64,000 nucleotides of DNA, taken from positions 248,001 through 312,000 of the forward strand of contig JACRDN010000019.1 of NCBI GenBank assembly GCA_016218575.1, read 5' to 3'. Every line of letters begins with the position of its first letter. The stretch's first letter is position 1. Below are positions 25,110 to 33,695 of this stretch, piece after piece. Below the pieces are notes generated by a model. That model saw only the letters and a list, made by a program, of their open reading frames with translations, did no database searches and was not told the origin of the DNA. Source of the stretch: Elusimicrobiota bacterium. Lineage in GTDB: Bacteria; Elusimicrobiota; Elusimicrobia; UBA1565; UBA9628. A program made the position numbers and the translations under genes.

Positions 25110-26840
25110 TTTTTTGTATATCTTTTCGAAGTGGGGATTCGGGGAAAGGGGGTCGTAAGTAAATCCCCGCACCCAGTCGCGCGCCACGCGCAGGGCCTTG
25201 GCCTCCACGAAGAGCACGTGGGGGAGATCCTCGTATTCGAGCTCCTGGAGCTTGAAATAGAGCTTGGCGCGCTTTTTGGCGTCGGTCTCGGCCAGGGCTT
25301 TCTCCACCAGCCTGTCGGCCTCGGGATTCTTGTAGCCTTGGACCGAGGCGGAGGCCCCCTGGGAGTGCATGACGTCGAAGGCCGGGCTGTGGGGGTCGGG
25401 ATAGTCGGGGTAGTGGGCGAAGAAAACCAAGGGCAGGCGCTTGGCGTGGTAGGCGTCGAGATATCCCGGCCATTCCAGGGCCCGGATGTCGAGCCGGAAC
25501 TTGGGGCTCAAGCTCTCCACCTGTCGCTTGAGCATTTGGCAGAGGATTTGCCGCGAGACGTTGCCCGCGTTGTAGACAAGAGTGAAATGGAAGCCCTTAT
25601 CCCAGGCTTGGCCTTGCCAGGCTTTTCGGAAATGCTCCCGGGCCTTGCCCAAGTCGTAGGATCGAACTCGCTGCGCCGGGTTGTGTCCCAAGATTCCGGT
25701 CGGGATGCAGCCCGTGGCGCGGCGGGCCTGGCCGCGGTAGACGTCGCGGATGAGTCCGCCGTAGTCGAAGGAGTAGGCGAAGGCCTCGCGCATGTCCTTG
25801 TCGGCGAAGAAATCCGGGGGTATGCCGTCGCCGTCGAGACGTCCCGAGCCGACGTAGGGATTGGCCGCGGGATTTGCCGCGAAGGAGAAATAGACGATGG
25901 GCTCGGCCCCCGGCGAGGGCAGGTCGTCCATGACGCGCACGCCGGGAAGGCCCGCGAGCTGGCTTGCGGTGCCGCGGTCGGCCGCGATCTGGTCGGCGTC
26001 GCCGGCCTGGAGCATGAGCTTTCGGGTTCCGAACTCCGGGATCGTCCTCAAGATCACGCGCGCGAGCTTGGCTGGGGCTCTCCAATACCCGTCGTGGCGC
26101 GCCAGCACCAGCTCCCGGTTCTTTCGATCCCAGCGCTCGAGATGAAATGGCCCGGTCCCGTTGGCCTGGGCCAGGAAAATGGAGTCGTCTTTGCGAGGGT
26201 TGTTGTGCCTTTCCCACGTTTGCGCTTTCCCATCCCAGTCCCCGTGCGATGCCGCCCAATTCTTGGAAACCACGGGCGCGCGTGTGGCCAGTATCGAAAG
26301 AAGAGGGGCGTAGGGCGCGGGCAGGCGCAGGACCAGGTTTTGCCCCTGGGCTTGGACGGCCTGGGCCGCGTTCTCGTGAATGCCGGGCTTCACCCGGCCT
26401 TGTTCATCGCGCGTGGAGGGGGTGCCTAGAATGGGCTCGAGCAGAAGAGACGAAGGACCCCCCGTTCGGTCTTGGAGGATGAAGCGCAGGAGGGAGTAGC
26501 GCGCATCCTCGGCAGTCAGGGGAGAACCGTCGTGAAACTTGATCCCCCGGCGGATGGGAATGGTGTAGGTCCGGCCATCGGCCGAGACGAGGCCGTTGGC
26601 CTTGGTCGGCACCTTCGCCGCGATTAGGGGAAGAAGAGCTCCGGGCTTGCCGGGATCGAAGTCGAAAAGCGTCTCATAGAGCGAAAGGATGACGCCCTGG
26701 CTCACCTTCTCGGTGGGCCAGGCTGGGTCCAAGGTCTCTAGCTCCGCGAAATCGAGGACCGTGTAGGTGTCGGGGTTTTTGACGGGAGACGCCCAAACCG
26801 CGCCTAGAAGCGCGGCTGCGAGGGAAATGGCCGTTATCAC
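25095..26840 (-). CDS. ABC transporter substrate-binding protein, family 5 (oligo/dipeptide type)
   Basis: About 581 residues from GTG 26840, which gives a signal peptide (MITAISLAAALLGAVWAS). The frame is open further upstream, but a TTG at 26864 lies inside tRNA-Glu and cannot be the start. The SBP_bac_5 fold is shown by TVLDFAELETLDPAW, RRGIKFHDGSPLTAEDARYSL and late segments of the C-terminal lobe. It would bind peptides, sugars or nickel-type ligands in the periplasm. No permease or ATPase genes are adjacent, so the importer partners are elsewhere. The last residues (GASH) are encoded by the repeat at 25095-25109. Confidence 0.85.
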   Translation of the reverse strand: MITAISLAAALLGAVWASPVKNPDTYTVLDFAELETLDPAWPTEKVSQGVILSLYETLFDFDPGKPGALLPLIAAKVPTKANGLVSADGRTYTIPIRRGIKFHDGSPLTAEDARYSLLRFILQDRTGGPSSLLLEPILGTPSTRDEQGRVKPGIHENAAQAVQAQGQNLVLRLPAPYAPLLSILATRAPVVSKNWAASHGDWDGKAQTWERHNNPRKDDSIFLAQANGTGPFHLERWDRKNRELVLARHDGYWRAPAKLARVILRTIPEFGTRKLMLQAGDADQIAADRGTASQLAGLPGVRVMDDLPSPGAEPIVYFSFAANPAANPYVGSGRLDGDGIPPDFFADKDMREAFAYSFDYGGLIRDVYRGQARRATGCIPTGILGHNPAQRVRSYDLGKAREHFRKAWQGQAWDKGFHFTLVYNAGNVSRQILCQMLKRQVESLSPKFRLDIRALEWPGYLDAYHAKRLPLVFFAHYPDYPDPHSPAFDVMHSQGASASVQGYKNPEADRLVEKALAETDAKKRAKLYFKLQELEYEDLPHVLFVEAKALRVARDWVRGFTYDPLSPNPHFEKIYKKGASH

Positions 26841-26852
26841 AATGTTCCGAAA

Positions 26853-26927
26853 TGGTGCCCCCAAGGAGAATCGAACTCCTATTTCCGCCTTGAAAGGGCG
26901 GCGTCCTAACCGCTAGACGATGGGGGC
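26853..26927 (-). tRNA. tRNA-Glu (anticodon UUC)
   Basis: Acceptor GCCCCCA pairs with TGGGGGC; anticodon loop CTTTCAA; T-loop TTCGATT. The CCA tail is encoded (26855-26853). Confidence 0.96.
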
Positions 26928-27017
26928 TAGTGGCGGCCTCTCCTCCTGGAGAGGCTCGCAGCAGCATATTTAAGGAACTTTTATAGTCGCGCCCGAATAA
27001 CGCTTCGGGCGCGGACA

Positions 27018-27091
27018 TGAGTCCGGAGGGATTCGAACCCTCGACCCCACGCTTAAAAGGCGCGTGCTCTACCAGGCTGAGCTACGGACTC
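27018..27091 (-). tRNA. tRNA-Lys (anticodon UUU)
   Basis: Starts GAGTCCG and ends CGGACTC plus discriminator A; anticodon loop CTTTTAA; T-loop TTCGAAT. No encoded CCA. Confidence 0.96.
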
Positions 27092-27125
27092 AATTGGAAG
27101 ATTGTACAAAATAACATGGGAAATC

Positions 27126-28754
27126 TTAGGGAGCGGCTTGACTCTGCCGCTTGAACTCGCTGCCGGGCTTCCATGTGGGCCAATTCGGGGCGTCCGCCAC
27201 GCGCCGCCCGACCTCGAAGAGGAGCCGCAGGTCCTCCACCGCCCCGGAGAAATCCCAGTCGGGTTTGACCTCGTCGGTGACCTTGTGGTAGTCCCGGGCC
27301 GTGTACTCGTCGCGCTTGCGCTTGGCGAAGTCCGGGTCCTTGCCGATGAACTCGGTCCCGCCCCCGTATTCCAGGGCGGGAACCCCCTTCTTGACGAACT
27401 CGAAGTGGTCGGAGCGAAAGAAGGTCCCCTTTTCCGGCTCCGGCTCCGGCTTGACCACGCGGCTTTTTTTCGCGGCCGCCTCGCCGAGGACCTCGTCCAA
27501 GGTGGAATGCCCGAGGCCCACGGCCACGATGTCCTTGGTGAGCCCCCAGGGGTTGAGCCCATCCATGTTGATCACGGCCAGGGTCTTATCCAGGGGATAG
27601 AGGGGGTTTTCCGCGTAATGCTTTGCCCCCAAAAGCCCCTTTTCCTCGGCCGTTACCGACAAAAACAGGAGGGAGCGTCTCGGGCGAGCCTTCAAGCGGA
27701 CGAAAGCCTTGGCTATCTCCAAGAGTCCGGCCACGCCGGAGGCGTTGTCTATGGCGCCGTTGTATATCTGGTCTCCGGGGAGCTTATCGTCCTTGCCCAA
27801 GTGGTCCCAGTGGGCGGTGTAGAGCACGTGCTCGTCCTTGAGGGCTGGGTCCGAGCCCTCGAGCTTGGCCGCGACATTGGCGGATTGGATGGGCCTCAGG
27901 GCGTTGGCCACCGTGAAGTCGGCCTTAAGGCCCAGCGGGACCGGCTTGAAATCGGGGCCTAAGGCCTGCTTCTTCAAGGACTCGAGGTCGCGGCCTGCCA
28001 GGGCCAGGAGCCGCGCGGCCGCTCCGGGGCTTAGCCAAGCCTCCACCGCCACGCGCCCGGTATTGCCGTCGGGCCTCTGAATCTCGAAATTCTCGCGGCC
28101 GAAGGACGCCGAAACCACCTCGTATGGGTAGCCGGCCGGGCCGGTCTCATGGATGATGACGGCCGCGGCCGCCTTCTTGGCGGAGGCGATCTCGTACTTG
28201 TAGGTCCAGCGGCCGTAGTAGGTCATGGCCTTGCCCTTGAACATTCGCGGATCGGGGAGGGGGGGATCGTTTATCAGCATGAGCAAGGTCTTTCCGGTCA
28301 GGTCCATGCCCTTGTAGTCGTCCCAGCCGTATTCAGGAGCCTCGATCCCATAGCCCACGAACACGACCTCGGAATCCTTGACGGATACCTCGGTAACGAA
28401 GCGTCGGGTCGCGGCCACGTACTCCTCCGGGAACGTGAAGGCCGCGGACTCCGAGGGCGAGGAGAAGCGGGCCGTGGGCCTGGAAGTAAATCCCATCAGC
28501 GGGACTTTCTGGATGAAAGTTCCGCTGGGGTTTCCCGGAGCCAGGCCCATATCCTGAAACTGCTTGACCAAATAACCGACGCTTTTCTCTTCTCCCGGCG
28601 TGCCCGGCGCGCGGCCCTCGAAATCGTCGGAGGCCAGGACTCGGATATGTCCAAGAAGGCCTCGACTGGAGATAGAGCGCGCGGTCCGCAAGTTCGCGCA
28701 GGAGCAGAGAGGAGCGGTCAGGGCGAAAATCGCGAGCAAGCCATGTTTTTGCAT
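27126..28754 (-). CDS. M28-family zinc aminopeptidase with PA domain, exported (likely lipoprotein)
   Basis: 542 residues. The N-terminus ([19 protein letters not shown]) is a signal peptide with an LCSC lipobox-like site. An inserted PA-like domain covers ~120-300. The M28 catalytic core has the zinc ligands and general base in [44 protein letters not shown] and a late HKVTDE. It should trim N-terminal residues from peptides outside the cytoplasm, in keeping with the peptide-binding protein nearby. A TATAAT box lies five bases before the ATG. Confidence 0.93.
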   Translation of the reverse strand: MQKHGLLAIFALTAPLCSCANLRTARSISSRGLLGHIRVLASDDFEGRAPGTPGEEKSVGYLVKQFQDMGLAPGNPSGTFIQKVPLMGFTSRPTARFSSPSESAAFTFPEEYVAATRRFVTEVSVKDSEVVFVGYGIEAPEYGWDDYKGMDLTGKTLLMLINDPPLPDPRMFKGKAMTYYGRWTYKYEIASAKKAAAAVIIHETGPAGYPYEVVSASFGRENFEIQRPDGNTGRVAVEAWLSPGAAARLLALAGRDLESLKKQALGPDFKPVPLGLKADFTVANALRPIQSANVAAKLEGSDPALKDEHVLYTAHWDHLGKDDKLPGDQIYNGAIDNASGVAGLLEIAKAFVRLKARPRRSLLFLSVTAEEKGLLGAKHYAENPLYPLDKTLAVINMDGLNPWGLTKDIVAVGLGHSTLDEVLGEAAAKKSRVVKPEPEPEKGTFFRSDHFEFVKKGVPALEYGGGTEFIGKDPDFAKRKRDEYTARDYHKVTDEVKPDWDFSGAVEDLRLLFEVGRRVADAPNWPTWKPGSEFKRQSQAAP

Positions 28755-28759
28755 GGTAA

Positions 28760-28765
28760 ATTATA
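28760..28765 (-). promoter_or_regulatory. Consensus -10 box of the M28 peptidase gene
   Basis: Minus-strand TATAAT followed by TTACC and the ATG at 28754. The start of transcription should fall on the start codon. The -35 region is poor. Confidence 0.6.
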
Positions 28766-28802
28766 ACAAAATCTCGGTTATTCACAGAACTTCGCCGCGA
28801 AG

Positions 28803-28833
28803 TTGTGGGGACAACTCGGCGATTTAGTAGAAT
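28803..28833 (+). promoter_or_regulatory. Promoter of the SCO1-like gene
   Basis: TAGAAT (28828-28833) ends exactly six bases before the GTG at 28840. A TTGTGG at 28803-28808 with a 19-bp spacer is a weak -35 candidate. Confidence 0.5.
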
Positions 28834-28839
28834 GCTTTT

Positions 28840-29439
28840 GTGTCGAGTAGAAATTGGGCCGGAATAGTCCTGATCGCGGCGGGAGTCTTGGCGTATTTGG
28901 GGGGAAGAGTTCTTCTTGACCAGGGGCGGCAAAAGGAGCGGGCTCCGGCTTACGCCCTTCCTGAATTCGAGCTCACGGCAGTCACTGCCGCCTCGGAGGG
29001 GCCGCTTTCCAAGGCGAGCCTCCTCGGCAAACCCTGGATCGCGGATTTTATATTCACGTCCTGCGCCGGACCTTGCCCGGCCTTGAGCCTGTGCATGGCG
29101 GCCTTGCAGCGCGAGCTTCCCGCCTCGGTGGGGTTGGTGAGCTTTACCGTGGACCCGGATTACGACAATCCGGAGCGGCTCAAGGCCTATGCGGCCCGTT
29201 TCGGGGCCAAGCCCGGGCGCTGGTTCTTCGCGACCGGCCCTAAGGCGCGGCTTTACTCCTTGCTCACGAATGGCTTCAAGCTCCCGGTGGCTGAAAATCC
29301 GGGGGCTCCTGCCGGACAGCGCGTCATCCACAGCACGAAGTTCACCCTGGTGGACTCACGGGGGTTCGTGGTCGGCTATTACGACTCCGACGATGTCGGC
29401 GACCTGCGCAGGCTTAAGCGGGACGCTCTGAGCCTCTAA
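28840..29439 (+). CDS. SCO1/SenC-family copper/redox protein, membrane-anchored
   Basis: 199 residues from GTG 28840. An N-terminal helix (IVLIAAGVLAYLGGRVLL) anchors a thioredoxin-fold domain. The copper-binding CxxxC is present as CAGPC within FTSCAGPCPALS, and a C-terminal His occurs in VIHSTKFTLVD. SCO proteins deliver copper to the CuA site of cytochrome oxidase or act as thiol reductases. No oxidase genes are in the window. The gene is alone, followed directly by the MITE-like element. Confidence 0.88.
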   Translation: MSSRNWAGIVLIAAGVLAYLGGRVLLDQGRQKERAPAYALPEFELTAVTAASEGPLSKASLLGKPWIADFIFTSCAGPCPALSLCMAALQRELPASVGLVSFTVDPDYDNPERLKAYAARFGAKPGRWFFATGPKARLYSLLTNGFKLPVAENPGAPAGQRVIHSTKFTLVDSRGFVVGYYDSDDVGDLRRLKRDALSL

Positions 29440-29768
29440 GGCCCTGTCAAGTAATAATATGATCAATTTGGCCGAGCGATTTTGGAGCGAGACAAGGAGC
29501 AAGGAGCGAGCATACCCGCAGCGGTATGTGAGCAACGAGCGACGCAGTCGCAGCCCAAAAGCGCTTGGCCCCTTCGGGGCAGCCCGAGCTTGGCCGATTT
29601 CTTCGTTGCTCCCGTCCGGAAAGGATGTACTTCCTCCCGGACGGGACCTGGCGCGCATATCGCGCCAGGTCCTCGGTCACAGAGCTACCGCTATGCTCCC
29701 TCGTCGCGCCTCGAACTCGTCTCAAGCTCGGGCTGCCAAATTGATCATATTATTACTTGACAGGGCCT
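29439..29768. mobile_element. MITE-like element with 34-bp perfect terminal inverted repeats
   Basis: The outermost 34 bases (AGGCCCTGTCAAGTAATA..., 29439-29472) recur as a perfect reverse complement at 29735-29768. If the true tips are GGCCCTG/CAGGGCC, both sides are flanked by TAA, a 3-bp target duplication of the TNA kind seen in some IS5-type elements. The inside has no convincing ORF but is full of hairpins, for example CCCGTCCGG...CCGGACGGG and the palindrome CCTGGCGCGC/ATATCGCGCCAGG. It looks like a non-autonomous element that landed between two genes. Its right end reaches the stop codon of the following minus-strand gene. Confidence 0.8.
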
Positions 29769-31287
29769 AATGCCCCAGTTGGTCTAGGGTGCGCTTGTAA
29801 ACTCGATAGAGGTCCGAGTATTTGCGCTCTCCGGGGAGCATCTGGTCCAAAGTCTGCCACCAGAAGACCCCGCAGAGGGAACGCGGGAAGGCGCAGGAGG
29901 CCGCGGAGTAGAGGTTGACGAGGTCCTTGCGCGCGCCCTCCACGTCCTGGGGGTCGAGCCACCACCAGCCCTTGAGTTCGGAACCCTCGACGTAGCCGAG
30001 GCTGGAGACCATGAGCTTCTTGTCCGGGAGGAAAAGCCGCGTGCGCTCGAAAATCCTCTCGAGGCTCAAGCCCACGGGATTCTCATCGGGCTGGAGGCTG
30101 AGCCCCACCACGTCCAAGTTCTGCCCGAAACCCTCTGGCACGAAGCGGGAGAGCCAGCCGAATAGGGAATGGGCCTCGTCTGGCGAGGCCGCCTCCTGCC
30201 AGTAGAGCGTGGCCACGGTCTCCAGGCTCGCCTCGACGGCCTTGACCTGGGCCGCGGCCTCGGAATAGATCCTGAAGGCCTGCTCGGGGGGCAGCGGGGC
30301 GGCCCGGCCCCCCAGCCAATGCCCGTTGATCTCGCTTCCCACTTCCCAGCTGTGGATGAGCCCGCGGTAGTGGAGAACCAGATTCTTGGCGCGCTCGGCG
30401 TAGATCGCGGGGGTGAGCGCTGCGGGCCACTGGGACGTGTCCAGGACGCAGCCCATGACGCGGATGTTCTTGTCGCGCAGGGCCTTGACCACGGCGTCGT
30501 ACTCGTTGAAGGAGCCCGGCTGGGCGTAGGTGAAGTCCCGGGGGTTGCTGCGAAAGACGACCCTCACCCAGTTGGCTCCCGAGCGCTGGATCATGTCTAT
30601 GATCCAGTCGTAGTCGCTCATGCGCTGGAGGACTGCCTCGTGCAAGGTCAGGCCGAAGCGCAGCCCCGGCCCTCGTTTGGGGTCCTGCGCGATTTGGACT
30701 CCGTGCTCGAAAAGCATGGTCTGCCAGGAGCGCGCGGTCTGGCTCAAGGCGCGGTTAAAGAGCGCTGCGCGCTTGGCGGGGCTCGCTTGGGCCTGGGCCC
30801 TCTCGAGCAGGGACTGCGCTGCGGCGAGGGTCTTCTCGGCCTTTCGGCTCGGACGGTAGGCCGGCTCCATTTCCCGTGAGTGCTTGGTCCAAGCCTCCTT
30901 GAGGGCGCGATACTGGGAGAGGGCGATCTCCTCGTTGAGCTGGAGGGTCTCCCCTTCGGAGTAGCCGGGACCGCCCTTATCGAGCCAGACGGCCGAGAAG
31001 CCGTCCTCGGCCACGGGCCAGACCATGCTCAGGCTCACCCGGGAAAGCCCCTCCCAGCCCAGGACGAGCGAGGCCCCCTCCTGCTTGAGGGTCGGTTTCT
31101 GGGCCGTTAGGCCGTCGGGGGAGGAGACGAGGATGGCAGGAGGCGCCTTGGTCTTGTCGGCGCGGCCGATGAAGCCGAGGAAGGCCTGCAAATCCATGAC
31201 GCGGCCTTGGGCGTCGAAAGCCGTGAATTTGATCTCGTTGGCTTGTAGTGCCAAGCATGATAGGGTGAGAATCTTTAACCAAAGCAT
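29767..31287 (-). CDS. Secreted TIM-barrel glycoside-hydrolase-like protein
   Basis: 506 residues from ATG 31287, two bases before which the rhomboid-like gene ends. Signal peptide MLWLKILTLSCLALQA. An N-terminal beta domain (~20-150) and a helical linker lead to a (beta/alpha)8 barrel from ~220. Barrel strands include WVRVVFRSNPRDFTY, IHSWEVGSEINGHW (candidate acid/base Glu after strand 4), LDVVGLSLQPDENP and GVFWWQTLDQM. This fits clan A hydrolases of the GH5/GH39/cellulase-like kind; family and substrate are not assignable. A candidate nucleophile Glu near strand 7 (SSLGYVEGSELKGW) is uncertain. Co-transcribed with the rhomboid-like gene. Confidence 0.7.
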   Translation of the reverse strand: MLWLKILTLSCLALQANEIKFTAFDAQGRVMDLQAFLGFIGRADKTKAPPAILVSSPDGLTAQKPTLKQEGASLVLGWEGLSRVSLSMVWPVAEDGFSAVWLDKGGPGYSEGETLQLNEEIALSQYRALKEAWTKHSREMEPAYRPSRKAEKTLAAAQSLLERAQAQASPAKRAALFNRALSQTARSWQTMLFEHGVQIAQDPKRGPGLRFGLTLHEAVLQRMSDYDWIIDMIQRSGANWVRVVFRSNPRDFTYAQPGSFNEYDAVVKALRDKNIRVMGCVLDTSQWPAALTPAIYAERAKNLVLHYRGLIHSWEVGSEINGHWLGGRAAPLPPEQAFRIYSEAAAQVKAVEASLETVATLYWQEAASPDEAHSLFGWLSRFVPEGFGQNLDVVGLSLQPDENPVGLSLERIFERTRLFLPDKKLMVSSLGYVEGSELKGWWWLDPQDVEGARKDLVNLYSAASCAFPRSLCGVFWWQTLDQMLPGERKYSDLYRVYKRTLDQLGH

Positions 31288-31288
31288 T

Positions 31289-31912
31289 TCAGCGGAATTG
31301 ATTCTGCTTGCGCCAGCGGCGCCAGGCGAGCTTTGCGCCGCGCCAATGGTCGGCCCCAAAGAAGAGGAAGTAATTGGCCAGGCCTCCGGCCAGGGCGACG
31401 CGCACGGATGAGTCGGCGAAGAGGAGATCCCAGCCGGTCAGGGCCCAGATGACGGCCGCCACCCATTTCATCCTCACCGGGATGGCGAAGAAGATGAGGA
31501 CCTGAAATTCGGGGTTGAGCCGGGCGAAGGCCAAGAAGAGGCTCGTGTGGAAGTAATGGTCCGAGATTTCCTGACTGATGGCCAAGGCCGCCGCGGTGAT
31601 GCCGGCAAGTCCGGCCAGGCAAAAGAGCGTGAACTTGAAGTCCCCCCAGGCCGCCTCCAGCATGCGGGTGTAGCCGTAATAGAGCATGAGCCACAGGAAG
31701 GTCCAGAATGGTGTCGAGGCCGGCGGGATCAGGGCGAAGGTGAATACCCGCCACCATTGCCCCGAGCGCAGGAGTCCCGGATCGAGCGCCAACTGGGCGG
31801 GAAACTCCGGCTTGAGCAAGGCGAGGAGCGCGACCACGGCGCTCATGCCGGCCAGGAAGGCCGGCAGGCCCGGGACGGCGATAAACCCGAGCCGGCGTTC
31901 GAGACGGTCCAT
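31289..31912 (-). CDS. Rhomboid-like six-TM membrane protein lacking the catalytic serine motif
   Basis: 207 residues from ATG 31912. Six membrane helices with the rhomboid L1 pattern (SGQWWRVFTFALIPP) and early WTFLWLMLYYGYTRMLEAAWG. The GxSG nucleophile motif of TM4 is absent; the corresponding region reads ISDHYFHTSLFLAF. It is therefore probably a rhomboid-fold pseudoprotease. It leads a two-gene unit with the secreted hydrolase. A minus-strand TAGTAT at 31924-31929 lies 11 bases upstream. Confidence 0.7.
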   Translation of the reverse strand: MDRLERRLGFIAVPGLPAFLAGMSAVVALLALLKPEFPAQLALDPGLLRSGQWWRVFTFALIPPASTPFWTFLWLMLYYGYTRMLEAAWGDFKFTLFCLAGLAGITAAALAISQEISDHYFHTSLFLAFARLNPEFQVLIFFAIPVRMKWVAAVIWALTGWDLLFADSSVRVALAGGLANYFLFFGADHWRGAKLAWRRWRKQNQFR

Positions 31913-31936
31913 TGGGGCCCATGATACTATTTTTGA

Positions 31937-31942
31937 TATAGT
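31937..31942 (+). promoter_or_regulatory. -10 box for murB
   Basis: TATAGT, then exactly six bases, then ATG 31949. It interleaves with the divergent TAGTAT for the rhomboid-like gene within a 36-bp intergenic space. Confidence 0.55.
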
Positions 31943-31948
31943 TGCCGC

Positions 31949-32860
31949 ATGACCGAGCTCAGCGACGCGTGCCGCGCGGAGCTCGAGAAAATTCTTCCGC
32001 AAGCCCGCTTCGATGAGTCCCTGGGCCCGCACACCACCTTCCGAGTCGGAGGCCCGGCCGACTGCTACGCGGAGGTCATGAGTCGTCGGGAGCTCTCCGG
32101 CCTCCTTGAGATCTGCCGCCGGCGCGCCCTGCCCTTCATGCTTTTGGGCTGGGGTTCCAATGTCCTGGTCAAGGACAAGGGCGTGCGCGGCGTTGTGGCG
32201 AGGCTGCGCGGAGACTTCGAGCGGATCGAGTTCCTGGAGGGCCGCAGGGTTCTCTCCGGGGCCGGGGTGCGGGTGCCTCAACTCGTGAGCCTCTGCGCCG
32301 AGAGGGGGCTTTCCGGGCCGGAGCCTCTGGTGGGCGTGCCGGGCACCGTGGGGGGGGCGCTTGTCATGAACGCCGGAACCCGAGATGGAGAGATCGCCCG
32401 GCTCGTCGCGCAGATCGAGACGATCGATCCGGGCACATTGGAGTTCCGTTGGGCTCCGGCCTCCGAATTCTCCTTCTCTTATCGCCGGACGAGCCTCGAG
32501 GGCCGCGTGGTGCTCGGGTGCCTGCTTCAATTGAAAGCCGGGGACAAAGGTGATATAATCAGGCGCATTCAACGGCACCAACAAAAACGCCTCCAAACCC
32601 AGCCCATCCATACCTATAACGTGGGATCAACCTTCAAGAATCCTCCCGGGCGCTATGTCGCGGAGCTCATCGAGAGGGCCGGGCTCAAGGGGAAGGCGTT
32701 CGGCGGCGCGCGCATATCCCCGATGCACGCCAATTTCATAGAAAATTTTTCCCATGCCACCGCCTCTGACATCCTGGAGCTGGTGCGCCTGGCGGGCGAG
32801 AAGGTGAAGTCCGAAACTGGGATCGACTTGGAGCTGGAAATGAAGGTGGTTGGTGAGTAA
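31949..32860 (+). CDS. murB: UDP-N-acetylenolpyruvoylglucosamine reductase
   Basis: 303 residues. An FAD enzyme that makes UDP-MurNAc for peptidoglycan. Motifs: HTTFRVGGPADCYAEV, the FAD-binding LGWGSNVLVKD, GVPGTVGGALVMNAGT, SYRRTS, and the catalytic serine region GSTFKNPPG, plus ISPMHANFIEN. It is the compact type II (Bacillus/Thermotoga-like) form. First gene of the division cluster; its end overlaps ftsQ by eight bases. Confidence 0.97.
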   Translation: MTELSDACRAELEKILPQARFDESLGPHTTFRVGGPADCYAEVMSRRELSGLLEICRRRALPFMLLGWGSNVLVKDKGVRGVVARLRGDFERIEFLEGRRVLSGAGVRVPQLVSLCAERGLSGPEPLVGVPGTVGGALVMNAGTRDGEIARLVAQIETIDPGTLEFRWAPASEFSFSYRRTSLEGRVVLGCLLQLKAGDKGDIIRRIQRHQQKRLQTQPIHTYNVGSTFKNPPGRYVAELIERAGLKGKAFGGARISPMHANFIENFSHATASDILELVRLAGEKVKSETGIDLELEMKVVGE

Positions 32861-33680
32861 GACTCGCAGGACCCGCGCGGGCCGCAAGCGCCACCATGTG
32901 GTCATGAGGCCCAAGGTGCGCCGCGGCCGCCTGCGTCAGGCCGCGATGCTCTCCCTGATCCTGGTGCTGGGGGCCACGGCGGCCTTGACCTTGCGCCACA
33001 TCAACCGGACCATGCTCCTCCCGCGGCTCGCTTATAAAGGAACGCCCCGAGCGGCCCAGCCGCGCGCATTCTTCCGAGGAGACAAGATATCCGTGGAGCT
33101 CTCCGGCATGCCGGAGAGCCTCGGCGCCGCCGTGCTCGCCTACTGGAACTCCCAGGCCCAAGCTTCTCTCGCCGAAAGGACGAAGGCCGTCAAGTCGCGA
33201 TTTCCCTGTCTCAAGGAGCCGCGGGTGCGGCGCCAATGGCTGAGAAGAAGCGCCCAGGTTCGCCTGGAGGCGCGCGCCTGCGCGGCGCGGATCGCGGGCG
33301 GGGTTCGGTATCTGAGCGACGCGGGCGAGGTTTTCGAGGCTTGCCCGGGGTTGGCGCCCGAGGGTTTGGTCGAGCTTGAGCCGGGCCGGGCCGATGACAA
33401 GTCCCTGCGGGAGCTCGCGCGGGCGCTTGCGGCCGCGGTCAAGCCAGGGGTGCTGGCCTCGCCTCTCGCGCGGGCGCGCTGGATCTCCCCATCGGACGGC
33501 TGGGAGGCGGAGCTCGCCGACGGGACCACGGTGCGATGGGGCGATTTGGCCTGGACTTCCGACAAGCTCATGAGGCTGCGCCAGGTCATCGCCGACGCGC
33601 GGCTCGACCATCCCGGGCGCTTGGCGGTGGATCTTAGATATTTCGAGGACGGAAAAATTCTCGTAAAACCTGTAAAATAG
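32853..33680 (+). CDS. ftsQ: Cell division protein FtsQ/DivIB-like
   Basis: 275 residues from GTG 32853, preceded by AAGGTGG. The topology is that of FtsQ: a very basic cytoplasmic N-terminus (KTRRTRAGRKRHH), one TM helix (~28-50) and an extracytoplasmic domain. Sequence similarity is weak; I see POTRA/beta-domain-like features such as VRRQWLRRSAQVRLEARACAARI and the late DLAWTSDKLMRLRQVI, which is typical of FtsQ (lysine/leucine-rich segment before the last beta strand). Position between murB and ftsA supports the call. It bridges the divisome across the membrane. Confidence 0.82.
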   Translation: MSKTRRTRAGRKRHHVVMRPKVRRGRLRQAAMLSLILVLGATAALTLRHINRTMLLPRLAYKGTPRAAQPRAFFRGDKISVELSGMPESLGAAVLAYWNSQAQASLAERTKAVKSRFPCLKEPRVRRQWLRRSAQVRLEARACAARIAGGVRYLSDAGEVFEACPGLAPEGLVELEPGRADDKSLRELARALAAAVKPGVLASPLARARWISPSDGWEAELADGTTVRWGDLAWTSDKLMRLRQVIADARLDHPGRLAVDLRYFEDGKILVKPVK

Positions 33681-33695
33681 ATTCGTCAAAAAACC

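Noticed and set aside
26841-26864. TTG at 26864 as start of the solute-binding protein
   Set aside because: It lies inside the tRNA-Glu acceptor arm; a GTG at 26840 gives a signal peptide outside the tRNA.
29459-29770. Two ~100-residue frames inside the MITE-like element
   Set aside because: They read through the inverted repeats and hairpins, overlap each other and show no protein features.
32850-33680. TTG at 32850 as the ftsQ start
   Set aside because: The GTG one codon later has better spacing from AAGGTGG and a normal MSK start.
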